Origin: Actinomycetes bacterium
Lineage (GTDB): Bacteria > Actinomycetota > Actinomycetes > Propionibacteriales > Propionibacteriaceae
Length of the DNA stretch: 64,000 nucleotides
NCBI GenBank assembly: GCA_023392635.1
Contig: JAEVYS010000040.1
Coordinates: 4,127-68,126 of the forward strand
Direction: 5' to 3'
Part shown: in pieces, positions 22,794-31,439 of the stretch
Layout of the letters: every line of letters starts with the position of its first letter
Numbering within the stretch: position 1 is the stretch's first letter
Translations under genes and position numbers: made by a program
The notes under the pieces: generated by a model
Databases searched by the model: none
What the model saw: only the letters and a program-made list of their open reading frames with translations
What the model was told of the DNA's origin: nothing

Positions 22794-24383
22794 ATGAGTA
22801 ATGACCTTTCGGCGCCCGACGGCGCCCCTGCGCGGCGTGTCGCCGACTCCGATTCCGTCGGTGATGCCGGTGGGCCTGCCAGGCGCGCGGCGGGGGTCAG
22901 GCAGGGCTTCGCCGGTGCGCTCGGCTGGACGGCGCTCGGCGCGCTGATCCCCGGTCTCGGGCTCGTTCGCGCGGGACGCAGGGCCAGCGGCGGCATCGTG
23001 CTCGGCCTGTTCGTCCTCCTGGTCGGCGGGGCGGCGGCCCTCTACGTCGTCAATCCCAAGTTCGTGAAGGACACCGTCCTCAGTACCCAGGGCGTGCCCC
23101 AGGCGCTCGCGCTCGCCCTCGTCGTGATCGCCCTCGTCTGGGTCGTCGTGATCGGGGTCAGCCACCTCGCCCTGCGCCCGGCCAACCCCTCGGTGGGCCA
23201 GCGCGCCGCCGGCGCTGCCGTGGTGGGCATCCTGTCGTTCGTCGTGGCAGCCCCGATGGCGATCGGCGCGAACCTCGCCTGGATCTCCGGCACCACTGCC
23301 GACACCATCTTCGGCAACGACGACACACCGAACTCCACCCAGCCGACCATCGACGCCGCGGATCCGTGGGCGAACAAGGACCGGCTCAACTTCCTGATCA
23401 TCGGCGGCGACTCCGGCACCGGCCGCTCGGCCTCCGAGGGCGACCGCACCGACACCGTCATCGTCGCCTCGATCAACACCCACAGCGGCGCGACCACGCT
23501 GTTCACGCTGCCGCGCAACACCGAGAAGATGCCGTTCCCGGCAGACTCGCCGCTGCACAAGTACTACCCGAACGGGTTCACCTCGCCCAACCCGAACGCC
23601 AGCCTCTACGACCGATCGCAGTTCCTGCTCAACGCCATGTACCGGGTGGTTCCGACCCGCGTGCCGCACAACGTCCTCGGCAAGACGAAGGACTTCGGCG
23701 CCAGCGTGATGAAGGTGTCGGTCGGCTACGCGCTCGGCCTGCCGATCGACTATTACGTCAAGGTCAACATGGACGGGTTCAAGGACTTCATCAACGCCAT
23801 CGGCGGCATCACGGTGAACATCAACTACAAGATCCCGATCGGCGGCCAGACCGACGCGCACATCCCGCCGAGCGGCTACCTGAAGGTCGGGCCGAACCAG
23901 CACCTCAACGGCCACGACGCCCTCTGGTACGCCCGTGGCCGCTACGGACTGGACGACTACAAGCGCATGGAGCGCCAGCGCTGCGTGATCAACGCGGTCG
24001 TGCAGCAGACCACCCCGCAGGTGGTGCTCACCAACTTCCAGGACATCGCCAGGGCGGGTGAGAACACCATCACCACGGACGTGCCGCGGAACCTGCTGGC
24101 CGACCTCGTGGACCTCGGCATGAAGGTGAAGAACACCAAGCTCCGCAGCGTGGTGTTCACGCCGGGCGTCGCGGGCTTCCAGTCCTACGCCCCGAACTGG
24201 ACGGCGGTGCGCAACCGCGTCCAGAAGGCACTGAAGGAGACCGACCGGGGCGTCGAGCCGACCGCCACCCCGACCGCCACGGCCTCGGGAACGGCGAGTG
24301 CCAAGCCCACCTCCACAGCGACGGGCAAGGCCAAGAGCGACGACCTGGAGAGCATCTGCGGGTACCACCCGGAGAAGGGCTGA
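22794..24383 (+). CDS. LytR-CpsA-Psr (LCP) family cell-wall glycopolymer ligase
   Basis: 529 residues. Four hydrophobic segments lie in the first 165 residues, the rest is outside the membrane. LNFLIIGGDSGTGRSASEGD with RTDTVIVASIN, then LFTLPRNTEKMPFP, form the first half of the LCP core with the Asp and Arg residues that hold the polyprenyl-pyrophosphate head group. ALWYARGRYGLDDYKRMERQ is the C-terminal signature. LCP enzymes attach teichoic acids, arabinogalactan or capsule to peptidoglycan. The tail is a Thr/Ala/Pro-rich linker ending in a Cys-containing CGYH segment. A 13-base perfect hairpin follows. Confidence 0.93.
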   Translation: MSNDLSAPDGAPARRVADSDSVGDAGGPARRAAGVRQGFAGALGWTALGALIPGLGLVRAGRRASGGIVLGLFVLLVGGAAALYVVNPKFVKDTVLSTQGVPQALALALVVIALVWVVVIGVSHLALRPANPSVGQRAAGAAVVGILSFVVAAPMAIGANLAWISGTTADTIFGNDDTPNSTQPTIDAADPWANKDRLNFLIIGGDSGTGRSASEGDRTDTVIVASINTHSGATTLFTLPRNTEKMPFPADSPLHKYYPNGFTSPNPNASLYDRSQFLLNAMYRVVPTRVPHNVLGKTKDFGASVMKVSVGYALGLPIDYYVKVNMDGFKDFINAIGGITVNINYKIPIGGQTDAHIPPSGYLKVGPNQHLNGHDALWYARGRYGLDDYKRMERQRCVINAVVQQTTPQVVLTNFQDIARAGENTITTDVPRNLLADLVDLGMKVKNTKLRSVVFTPGVAGFQSYAPNWTAVRNRVQKALKETDRGVEPTATPTATASGTASAKPTSTATGKAKSDDLESICGYHPEKG

Positions 24384-24397
24384 CGCACTGGCCTGGG

Positions 24398-24427
24398 AAG
24401 GGCCGGACGGGATTCCGTCCGGCCCTT
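24398..24427 (+). terminator. Terminator hairpin after the LCP gene
   Basis: AAGGGCCGGACGG - GATT - CCGTCCGGCCCTT, 13 perfect pairs, 15 bases past the stop. The flanking CTT provides only a short T-run. It also lies past the stop of the convergent gene and may serve both strands. Confidence 0.75.
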
Positions 24428-24436
24428 CGCGCCGGT

Positions 24437-24874
24437 TCAGGCGTAGCCGCGGTCGGCGTCCAGGCGGCGGGTGATGTCGGCGCCCAGCTCGTCGAGCTCG
24501 GACGGGTGGCCGCGGGGGACGATCATCTGCACGCGTTGGCCATCGGACCGGTGCAAGGTGATGCGGTCGGCACCGCGCGTGACCCGGGTCACGTCCGCCC
24601 ACCTGCCCGAGAAGGCGGAATCCCGTCCCTCGATGGCGTACCCGTCGTCATCGAGGACGACCTCGACCCGGGTCACCCGCGACGCCCACCACGCCGCGCC
24701 GAACAGCGCCAGTCCGAGGCCGAGCACGATCAGGCCGATCACGCTCAACGCGAGGTTGCGGTCGAGCAGCTCCGCCATCAGGACCACCACGAGCCCGACG
24801 GCCATCAGGACCGCCGCAAGGCCGAGGGCACGCAGGGGCGGGCGCTGCCGGATCTGGTGAGTCGTTGACGCCAC
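24437..24874 (-). CDS. Small membrane protein with PH-like domain
   Basis: 145 residues from GTG 24874. Two hydrophobic helices (about 20-65) are followed by a basic strand-rich domain: RVEVVLDDDGYAIEGRD, WADVTRVTRGADRITLHRSD, MIVPRGHPSEL. This is the arrangement of bacterial PH-like membrane proteins (YcxB/bPH families). Function unknown. Extending the frame upstream runs through the tRNA-Ser gene, so the longer open frame is not real. Confidence 0.7.
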   Translation of the reverse strand: MASTTHQIRQRPPLRALGLAAVLMAVGLVVVLMAELLDRNLALSVIGLIVLGLGLALFGAAWWASRVTRVEVVLDDDGYAIEGRDSAFSGRWADVTRVTRGADRITLHRSDGQRVQMIVPRGHPSELDELGADITRRLDADRGYA

Positions 24875-24900
24875 CTGCCCCCCGTCCGTCGGTGTACGCG

Positions 24901-24985
24901 CGGCGAGGGTGGGATTCGAACCCACGGAGCCTTTCGGCTCGGCCGCTTTCAAGGCGGCTGCACTAGTCCACTATGCGACCTCGCC
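24901..24985 (-). tRNA. tRNA-Ser (anticodon TGA)
   Basis: Minus strand: acceptor GGCGAGG/CCTCGCC, anticodon stem GCCGC/GCGGC with loop CTTGAAA (anticodon TGA, reading UCA and other UCN codons), long variable arm (CCGAGCCGAAAGGCTCC), T arm with GGTTCGAATCC. Discriminator G; CCA is not encoded. The second serine tRNA within 2.3 kb. Confidence 0.95.
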
Positions 24986-25068
24986 AGGTCGGCTCATCCT
25001 ACCGGGCAGCCGTGTGGCCGTGCTGACCACCGCTCCCGGCTACGTGCGCGGGATGGAAAGCTGGGAGC

Positions 25069-26040
25069 ATGCGCATCGTCACCGTCACCGAGCCGGGCGG
25101 GCCGGAGAACCTGGTCCTCGCCGACGCCCCGCGTCCTGGACTCCGTCCGGGCGATGTCCTCATCCGCGTCCGCGCGGCGGGGGTGAACCGGGCGGACCTG
25201 CTTCAGCGCCAAGGTTTCTACCCGCCCCCGCCCGGCACCAGCGAGGTGATCGGCATGGAGGTCTCGGGCACGATCGAGGCCCTTGGCGAGGGGGTCAGCG
25301 GCTGGGAACCGGGTGAGGAGTGCGTCGCGCTGCTCGCCGGGGGCGGCTATGCGGAGTTCGTCGCCGTCCCCGCCGGCCAGGTGGTGCCGGCTCCGCCCGG
25401 GGTCGACCTGGTGAGCGCCGCCGGGCTGATAGAGGTGGCCGCGACCGTGGTCTCCAACTTCGCACACGTGCACCTCACCGCCGGCGAGACCGTCCTGATC
25501 CACGGGGGAGCCGGCGGCATCGGCACGTTCGCGATCCAGTACGCCCGCGCCCTCGGCGCCCGCGTCCTCGTCACGGCGGGGACGCCGGAGAAGCTCGAGT
25601 TGTGCCGCAGCCTCGGCGCCGAGGTGGCCATCGACTACCACGCGGACTGGGCGTCGACGGTGATGGAGGCGACCGGCGGGCGTGGCGTCGACGTGGTGCT
25701 GGACGTGATGGGCGCCAAGTACCTCGAGGCCAACGTCGGCGCACTCGCCATGGACGGCAGGCTGGTGGTCATCGGCCTGCAGGGCGGCCGCAAGGGCACG
25801 CTCGACCTCAACCGACTGCTCACGCGTCGCGCGACCGTCACTGCCACCAGCCTGCGGTTCCGGCCGGTGGAGCAGAAGGCGGCGATCTGCGCGGAGGTGG
25901 CCGCCAGGGTGTGGCCCCTGATCGCGTCCGGCCGGATCAGGCTCGCGCCGGAGACCCGCTTCCCGCTGGAGCAGGTCGCGGACGCGCACCGCCGCCTCGA
26001 GTCCGGGGAGAACACCGGCAAGGTGCTCCTGACCCTCTGA
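25069..26040 (+). CDS. NAD(P)H quinone oxidoreductase, MDR superfamily (PIG3-like)
   Basis: 323 residues. N-terminal GroES-like fold (RAAGVNRADLLQRQGFYPPP, a PIG3/quinone-reductase signature) without the zinc ligands of alcohol dehydrogenases. The Rossmann domain has VLIHGGAGGIGTFAIQYARA (AxxGxxG for NADPH), followed by GRGVDVVLDVMGAKYLEANV. Such enzymes reduce quinones by one or two electrons. The ATG follows GGGAGC. The C-terminus (ESGENTGKVLL) is the family end. Downstream lie a DnaA-box-like sequence and a repeat element. Confidence 0.9.
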   Translation: MRIVTVTEPGGPENLVLADAPRPGLRPGDVLIRVRAAGVNRADLLQRQGFYPPPPGTSEVIGMEVSGTIEALGEGVSGWEPGEECVALLAGGGYAEFVAVPAGQVVPAPPGVDLVSAAGLIEVAATVVSNFAHVHLTAGETVLIHGGAGGIGTFAIQYARALGARVLVTAGTPEKLELCRSLGAEVAIDYHADWASTVMEATGGRGVDVVLDVMGAKYLEANVGALAMDGRLVVIGLQGGRKGTLDLNRLLTRRATVTATSLRFRPVEQKAAICAEVAARVWPLIASGRIRLAPETRFPLEQVADAHRRLESGENTGKVLLTL

Positions 26041-26078
26041 GCGTCCAGTAGTGAAGTTTTCAACAGTGTGGACGACGC

Positions 26079-26087
26079 TGTGGATAG
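26079..26087 (-). other. DnaA-box-like sequence CTATCCACA
   Basis: Minus-strand CTATCCACA, one mismatch from the TTATCCACA consensus. It lies in the 136-base gap after the quinone-reductase gene next to a palindromic element, and resembles 39576-39584. A single box is not an origin. Confidence 0.3.
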
Positions 26088-26106
26088 CGCGCTCCGCGTC
26101 CCGACG

Positions 26107-26174
26107 CAGACGCCCCCGACGTTCACATCCGCCCGCGATATTTCGGGGGCGCAGGTGAAGTTCGGGGGCGTTTG
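26107..26174. repeat. Palindromic element family 3 (ACGCCCCCGA arms)
   Basis: Left arm CAGACGCCCCCGACGTTCAC (26107-26126) and right arm GTGAAGTTCGGGGGCGTTTG (26155-26174) pair at 17 of 20 positions. A second TTCGGGGGCG lies inside at 26142-26151, so the element also contains a direct repeat. It ends two bases before the stop codon of the minus-strand ABC gene. Only one copy is in the window. Confidence 0.6.
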
Positions 26175-26176
26175 GG

Positions 26177-28252
26177 TCAGGAGCGCCAGGTGCGCCACAG
26201 CCGGGCGTACTCGCCGTCGCGGGCGATCAGCTCGGCGTGCGAGCCCAGCTCGGCGATGCGCCCATCGATCACGACAGCGATCCGGTCGGCATCGTGGGCG
26301 GTGTGCAGGCGGTGGGCGATGGCGATCACCGTCCGGTCCTCCAGGAGGGCCGCCATCGAGCCTTCCAGGTGCCGGGCGGTGCGGGGGTCGATCAGCGAGG
26401 TCGCCTCGTCCAGCACCAGCGTGTGCGGGTCGGCCACCATCAGCCGCGCCAGTGCCACCTGCTGGGCCTGGGCCGGCGTCAGGTGGACCCGCCCGTGGCC
26501 GAGGACGGTGTCCAGGCCCTGCGGCAGCCGCTCGACCCAGTCGAGGGCATCGACGGCACGCAGCGCGTCCAGCACGGCCTGGTCGGCCTCCTCACCCTCG
26601 AGCTGGCGGTCCCGGGCGAGCACGATGTTGTCGCGGACGGTGCCGACGAACACGTGGTGCTCCTGGGTGACCAGCGCAACCTCCGTGCGCAGCACGTCCA
26701 ACGGCAGCTCCATGACGTCCACACCGCCGATGTCGACCTCGCCGGTACGGGGACCGTTGATGCCGGCCAGCAGCCTTCCCAGCGTCGACTTGCCCGAGCC
26801 GGACGGCCCGACGATGGCCAGGCGTTCACCCGGACGCAGGTCGAGGTCGATGCCGTGCAGCACGTCGGTGCCCGGACGGTACGCGAACCGGAGGTCGGTC
26901 CCCACCACCTCCGTGCCTTCCGGCAACGCCTCGCCCGGCGTCCGGTCCTCCGGGACCTCGGCAACACCCAGCAGGCGCGTGGTCGCGGCCAGGCCCACCT
27001 GCAGGGTGTCGAAGACCTGGATCAGCCGGTCCATCGGCTCGACGAGACCCTGGACGTAGATCGCCGCGGTGGTGATCTGGCCCAGCGTCACCCAGCCCTG
27101 GGAATAGCCCCACGTGCCGAGCAGCACCACGCCGACCAGCGGCAACTGGTAGGAGACGTCGAGGAAGATGAAGAACAGGTTCCGCAGCGTCATCGTGTAG
27201 CGCTCGGCCTGGTTGGACTGGTCGATGTCAGCGTCGCCGATGGCGATCCGCCCCTCGCCCAGGCCCAGCGCCTCGACCGTCCGCGCCCCCTCCACGGTCT
27301 CGGTCGTCGTGGAGTTGATGCGTGAGTACGTGCCGGACTCGGTGATGTAGCCCGCGCCGGCGTTCCTCAGGTACGCCTTCGTGGCGAGCACCAGCACGAT
27401 GAGCGACCCCACGATCGAGATCGCCAGGAACGGCGAGTTCAGCACCAGGGCCACCAGGCTGGCGCTCACCAGCACCGCCGACATCACCAGTTGGGGGAAC
27501 GCCCAGCGCACCGACTGGCTCATCTTCGACACGTCCGAGGTGATCCGGGTGAGCAGGTCGCCGCTGGATGCGGCCTCGACCCGTCCGAGGGGCAGCCGGA
27601 GCACGGTGCCGACGATCTCCTCGCGGGCGGCGGCCAGCAGGTCGTAGCCCAGCACGGCGGACGCCCTGCGGGCAGCGAACACCAGCCCCGCCTGCACCAC
27701 GACGACCACGATCACGCCGATCACGATCGTGTCCACCTGGCCGGCCGCGGCCGATCCGCCGGTGACCTCGTCCACCAGGTCGCCCAGCAGGCGCGGAACC
27801 ACCAGGCCAGCCATCGCCGCGGCCAGGTTGGTCGCGACCGTGAGGACGAACATCGGCTTGCGGGTGCGCAACAGGCGCTTCACGAAGCCCCACGCGGCCA
27901 CGTTCCCGGCCACGGGCAGCCCGCGCTCCGGATTGCGGGACGCGGCGTAGAACGCGCGGGCACGCTCGGCGCGCAGGCGGTGCCGTCGCCACAGCGCGGC
28001 CCAGCGCTCGGCCCACGGCAGACCGGGAGTGACCAGCAGCTCTTCGGGCACATGTTCCTGCCCTCGGTGGGAGGCCCAGGTGTCCTGCGCGCCGACGGCG
28101 GCGTCCGGGCGGCTCCCCTGGGAGTTCGACTCGCCGGTCGGCGGGCGTCCGGGCGTCGCAGGGGCCGCGCGCCCACCGACCCGGTGGTCGTCCAGGGTCG
28201 CCTCGTCGTCGGGAAGCGGACGCGACGACGTGGTGCGGGTTTCGCTGCTCAT
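26177..28252 (-). CDS. ABC exporter subunit B (membrane domain plus ATPase, intact Walker motifs)
   Basis: 691 residues. A hydrophilic N-terminal stretch of about 115 residues precedes six membrane helices (about 130-430), then the ATPase: Walker A GPSGSGKST (482-490, Lys488), Q-loop Gln530, Walker B TLVLDEAT (Glu616) and switch His647. The ABC signature is degenerate: LTPAQ (591-595) in place of LSGGQ. The gene is 61 bases downstream of subunit A, whose defects are the opposite, so the two should form a heterodimer with one working ATP site. The substrate is unknown; the family exports lipids, peptides or drugs. ATG 28250-28252 was chosen. Confidence 0.9.
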   Translation of the reverse strand: MSSETRTTSSRPLPDDEATLDDHRVGGRAAPATPGRPPTGESNSQGSRPDAAVGAQDTWASHRGQEHVPEELLVTPGLPWAERWAALWRRHRLRAERARAFYAASRNPERGLPVAGNVAAWGFVKRLLRTRKPMFVLTVATNLAAAMAGLVVPRLLGDLVDEVTGGSAAAGQVDTIVIGVIVVVVVQAGLVFAARRASAVLGYDLLAAAREEIVGTVLRLPLGRVEAASSGDLLTRITSDVSKMSQSVRWAFPQLVMSAVLVSASLVALVLNSPFLAISIVGSLIVLVLATKAYLRNAGAGYITESGTYSRINSTTTETVEGARTVEALGLGEGRIAIGDADIDQSNQAERYTMTLRNLFFIFLDVSYQLPLVGVVLLGTWGYSQGWVTLGQITTAAIYVQGLVEPMDRLIQVFDTLQVGLAATTRLLGVAEVPEDRTPGEALPEGTEVVGTDLRFAYRPGTDVLHGIDLDLRPGERLAIVGPSGSGKSTLGRLLAGINGPRTGEVDIGGVDVMELPLDVLRTEVALVTQEHHVFVGTVRDNIVLARDRQLEGEEADQAVLDALRAVDALDWVERLPQGLDTVLGHGRVHLTPAQAQQVALARLMVADPHTLVLDEATSLIDPRTARHLEGSMAALLEDRTVIAIAHRLHTAHDADRIAVVIDGRIAELGSHAELIARDGEYARLWRTWRS

Positions 28253-28269
28253 TCGGCCCCCCCGCGGAG

Positions 28270-28316
28270 GTGTCCGGGGAGCGCAGCGGAGGAGGACAAC
28301 TCCGTGGGGTGATTCA
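28270..28316. repeat. Dispersed repeat family 4, copy 1
   Basis: GTGTCCGGGGAGCGCAGCGG and the following AGGAG, then CGTGGGGTGATTCA, closely match 57270-57316 (GTGTCCGGGGGAGCGCAGCG ... CGTGGGGTGTTCA). Here it fills the gap between the two ABC genes and includes the stop codon of subunit A (28314-28316). Confidence 0.65.
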
Positions 28317-30167
28317 CTCGTCCTCCTCCATCCCTCGTCCCACGACGGCGCGGTAGCGCTCGTCAGCCAGCAGTTCGGTGTGCGTCCCGCGGGCGACCTC
28401 GCGTCCGTCCACCAGCAGGCTGACCTCGTCGGCCCGGTGCAACAGCAGGGGCGAGGCGGTCATCACGACGCTGGTGCGTCCGCGCCGGTGCTCGACGAGC
28501 CGCTCGGCGATCGTGGCCTCGGTGTGCGCGTCCACGGCCGAGGTGGGCTCGACCAGCACCAGGACCTCGGGGTCGAGCAGGAGTGCCCGGGCCAGGACGA
28601 TCCGCTGGCGCTGGCCACCGGACAGCCCCCGCCCGAGCTCGTCGATCGTCCCCTCCCAGCCTCCGGGGAGCCCGGCGTAGACGTCCTCGGCCGCAGCAGC
28701 GTGCAGGACGGCCTCCGCCTGGGCACGGGAGTGGGTCCCCCACGGGTCGAGGGCCTGCTGCAGCGTCCCGGCGAACAGCTGGCTCGCCGTGTCACTCACG
28801 ACCACCGTGCGTCGCAGGGACGCCAGCGGCAGCCGGCTGTAGTCGACGCCGTCGGCCGTCACGCCCCACTCCCGGGCACCCTCCACCGCGTCCCGGGCTG
28901 CGGCGGCCGCCCGGCGCGCCTCCCGCTCAGCCCGGGCCAGACGCGCGGCGCGACCCGTCAGCTCCGACTCGTCCTCCTCGTCGGACGTGACGTGCTCGGT
29001 GGGCAGGTAGCGCCCGAGGCGGTCGGCGAGAGCGGCCGAGTCCTCAGGGACGGCGCTCACGACGGCGAGGAAACGTCCCGGTTCCACCGCCACGCCCGAC
29101 GCGCCGTCCCGCAGGCGCGGGCGCGGTGACAGCGGCTCGTCGCCCTGGCTGAACGGCAGCTCCGGGTTCAGCAGGGCGATCGTCTTGCGCGCCGAGACCA
29201 GCCCCTGCACCCATTTCTGCGCGAACTCGAAGAAGGTCTGCAGCGGCCACACCATGAACAGGGCGTAGCCGACGAAGCTGATCAGCTGGCCGACGGTGAG
29301 CCGGCCGGCGAGCATCTCGTGGGAACCCAGCCACACGAGGGTGACCAGCAGCATGCCGGACACCAGCACGCTGATGGTCTCGGTGACCGCCTGCCAGGTG
29401 CCGGTGGCGACGCCGAGCCGGCGCACCTTCTGCGACTGGACGGCGTAGTTGTTGCCGAACGTCCGCTCACCGCCGATGCCCCGCAGGATCCGCAGCCCCG
29501 AGACGATGTCGGTGGCCATGGACGTGAGCTCACCAGTCTGGGTGCGCTCGGCGGTCTGCGCGTGGTTGAGCGGACGCAGCACCGGCGACGCCGCCCCCAC
29601 GAGGAGGGGCGCGGCGATCAGCACCACCCAGCCCAGCGGCGGGGAGGTGGTGAACATCAGCGCACACACCAGGGCGAACGCCGCCAGCGAGCCGAGCCCC
29701 CGGGACACCACCTCGATGGTCTGGCCGAAGGTGTTGGAGTCGGAGGAGGAGATGCTCAAGACCTCGCCGGTGGGCAGCCGCCGGCTCAACACGTGGCCGA
29801 GCTGGACGGCCTTGCGGGTCACCAGCTTCTGCGTGCCGTACAGCGCGATCAACCAGCCGCGCACCGCCAGCGTGTGCTGGGTGATGCCGGCCGCGGCGCC
29901 GCAGAGGATGACGAAAGCCAGCAACGCAGCCCAGCCGAGGGTCGCCCAGATGTCGCCGCGCAGGACGCCGGAGTCGATCGCCTTCCCCAGCAGCAACGGG
30001 CTCAGGGCCCCCGGCAGGAACCACACCAGTCCCGCCACCGCCATGGCAGCGACCACGTCCCACTGCACCCGCAGCAGCCAGGCCAGGAAGCTGGCCGGGC
30101 TGCGGGTGTCCGGGCGTGCCGTCTCCGCCGCCGTGTAGGCGTCGACGTGTGGTGGGAAGTCATGCAT
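28314..30167 (-). CDS. ABC exporter subunit A (ATPase domain lacking Walker A and B)
   Basis: 617 residues from ATG 30167. Six membrane helices (about 40-325) then an ATPase domain that keeps a perfect LSGGQRQRI signature (about 515-523) but has no P-loop: the expected position reads AVVSAVPEDSAALADRL. Walker B reads VLVLVEPTS, with Val for the Asp, and the switch His is replaced (VVMTASPLLL). An insertion of about 40 charged residues (from SDEEDESELTGRAARLARAE onward) separates the strand after the lost P-loop. It must work with subunit B, to which it gives the signature for the one complete ATP site. TTG 30176 lies inside the -10 box and is excluded as start. Confidence 0.9.
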   Translation of the reverse strand: MHDFPPHVDAYTAAETARPDTRSPASFLAWLLRVQWDVVAAMAVAGLVWFLPGALSPLLLGKAIDSGVLRGDIWATLGWAALLAFVILCGAAAGITQHTLAVRGWLIALYGTQKLVTRKAVQLGHVLSRRLPTGEVLSISSSDSNTFGQTIEVVSRGLGSLAAFALVCALMFTTSPPLGWVVLIAAPLLVGAASPVLRPLNHAQTAERTQTGELTSMATDIVSGLRILRGIGGERTFGNNYAVQSQKVRRLGVATGTWQAVTETISVLVSGMLLVTLVWLGSHEMLAGRLTVGQLISFVGYALFMVWPLQTFFEFAQKWVQGLVSARKTIALLNPELPFSQGDEPLSPRPRLRDGASGVAVEPGRFLAVVSAVPEDSAALADRLGRYLPTEHVTSDEEDESELTGRAARLARAEREARRAAAAARDAVEGAREWGVTADGVDYSRLPLASLRRTVVVSDTASQLFAGTLQQALDPWGTHSRAQAEAVLHAAAAEDVYAGLPGGWEGTIDELGRGLSGGQRQRIVLARALLLDPEVLVLVEPTSAVDAHTEATIAERLVEHRRGRTSVVMTASPLLLHRADEVSLLVDGREVARGTHTELLADERYRAVVGRGMEEDE

Positions 30168-30176
30168 AGCCGACAA

Positions 30177-30205
30177 ACATTACGCTTCCCGATCCCGGCT
30201 GTCAG
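30177..30205 (-). promoter_or_regulatory. Promoter of the ABC exporter operon
   Basis: Minus strand: -35 CTGACA (30205-30200), exactly 17 bases, -10 TAATGT (30182-30177). Transcription would begin at or just before ATG 30167, so the leader is at most a few bases. The best sigma-70-type promoter visible in the window. Confidence 0.6.
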
Positions 30206-30303
30206 GCCGCAATCCTGCGAATTCGGGCGCGGAGGCGGGACCGTCCCACGAGTTCCGCAGGGTGTGGCCCCCTAGAATCGGGCCACCGAGTGAGGAGCCG
30301 GTC

Positions 30304-31425
30304 ATGCAGGTCGAGTTCGCCCCGTCCGCGCAGTCGAGCGTGGGGATCGAGTGGGAGCTCGGGCTGGTCGACCTGGACAGCGGCGAGCTGACGCCGGCGG
30401 CGTCCCGGGTGCTGGACGCGTGCGGCGGTGGCGAGGACGAGCCGATCCGCAAGGAGTACCTCCAGAACATGATCGAACTGGTCTCGGGTGTGCACCGCAC
30501 GGCCGGCGAGGCCGTGGCGGACGTCGCCGACCGGTTGGCCGAGGTCCGCGACGTCACCTCGACGATGGGGTTGGGACTGGTCGGCTCCGGCACCCACCCG
30601 TACAGCCGCGCCGCCGAGCAGCTTCGGTTCGGCGGGCCACGGTACGACCGGGTCGCGGAACGCAACGGCTACTGGGGACGCCAGATGGCGATCTGCGGGA
30701 CGCACGTGCACGTCGGCGTCGACCACCGCGACAAGGCGTTGCCGATCACCACGGGCCTGGCACGCTTCTACCCCTACCTGCTGGCGGTCACCTGCTCCTC
30801 GCCCTTCTGGGAGGGCGAGGACACCGGCTACGCGTCCCAGCGCACGATGATCTTCCAGCAGCTGCCCACGAACGGCCTGCCCTACCCGATGAGCCGCTGG
30901 GGCGAGTTCGAGGAGTTCGCGCAGGACCTGGTCGAGAGCGGGATGATCAGCATGCCCGGGGAGATCCGGTGGGACGTGCGCCCGTCCCCCCGGTTCGGGA
31001 CGGTCGAGAACCGGACCGGCGACTCCGTCCCCACGCTCGCGGAGCTGGGGTGCGTGGCTGCGCTGACCCAGTGCTTCGCCGAGTACATCTCCCGCACCTA
31101 TGCCCACGACCAGACGTTCGAGTCGTTGCCGCCGTGGCTGGTACGGGAGAACAAATGGCGGGCTGCCCGCTACGGGCTGGACGCGGACGTGATCACCCCG
31201 AACCGCAGGCGCAGGGAGGTGCCGCTGCGCGAGGGACTGGACCAGTGGCTGGACCGCCTCGCACCGGTGGCCCGCGACCTCGGGTGCGAGGCCGAGCTGG
31301 CGTTCGCGTCCGAGCTCAGCACAGGTGGGGCCAGCTATGAGCGCCAGCGTGCCGCCGGGACTCCAGCGGCGGCGCTGCGACTCCTGCTGGCCGAGACCGG
31401 GCAGCGGACGCCGTTCGGCGACTGA
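30304..31425 (+). CDS. Glutamate-cysteine ligase-like carboxylate-amine ligase (GCS2/YbdK)
   Basis: 373 residues. SVGIEWELGLVDLDSGEL is the N-terminal Glu-rich ATP/Mg site of the GCS2 family; GTHVHVGVDHRD is the central signature and VRPSPRFGTVENRTGDSV supplies the Arg/Glu residues of the active site. The reaction is ATP-dependent joining of the glutamate gamma-carboxyl to an amine, classically cysteine. In actinobacteria that use mycothiol, YbdK-type proteins may serve another pathway (for example ergothioneine EgtA), so the product is uncertain. ATG 30304 follows GAGGAG; TAGAAT upstream is a possible -10. A class I glutamine amidotransferase follows after 14 bases. Confidence 0.88.
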   Translation: MQVEFAPSAQSSVGIEWELGLVDLDSGELTPAASRVLDACGGGEDEPIRKEYLQNMIELVSGVHRTAGEAVADVADRLAEVRDVTSTMGLGLVGSGTHPYSRAAEQLRFGGPRYDRVAERNGYWGRQMAICGTHVHVGVDHRDKALPITTGLARFYPYLLAVTCSSPFWEGEDTGYASQRTMIFQQLPTNGLPYPMSRWGEFEEFAQDLVESGMISMPGEIRWDVRPSPRFGTVENRTGDSVPTLAELGCVAALTQCFAEYISRTYAHDQTFESLPPWLVRENKWRAARYGLDADVITPNRRRREVPLREGLDQWLDRLAPVARDLGCEAELAFASELSTGGASYERQRAAGTPAAALRLLLAETGQRTPFGD

Positions 31426-31426
31426 G

Positions 31427-31432
31427 TAACCT
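31427..31432 (+). promoter_or_regulatory. Leaderless-type -10 box of the amidotransferase gene
   Basis: TAACCT, seven bases before GTG 31440. It lies immediately after the stop of the preceding gene, so this gene may have its own start site. Confidence 0.4.
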
Positions 31433-31439
31433 GTGCGCC

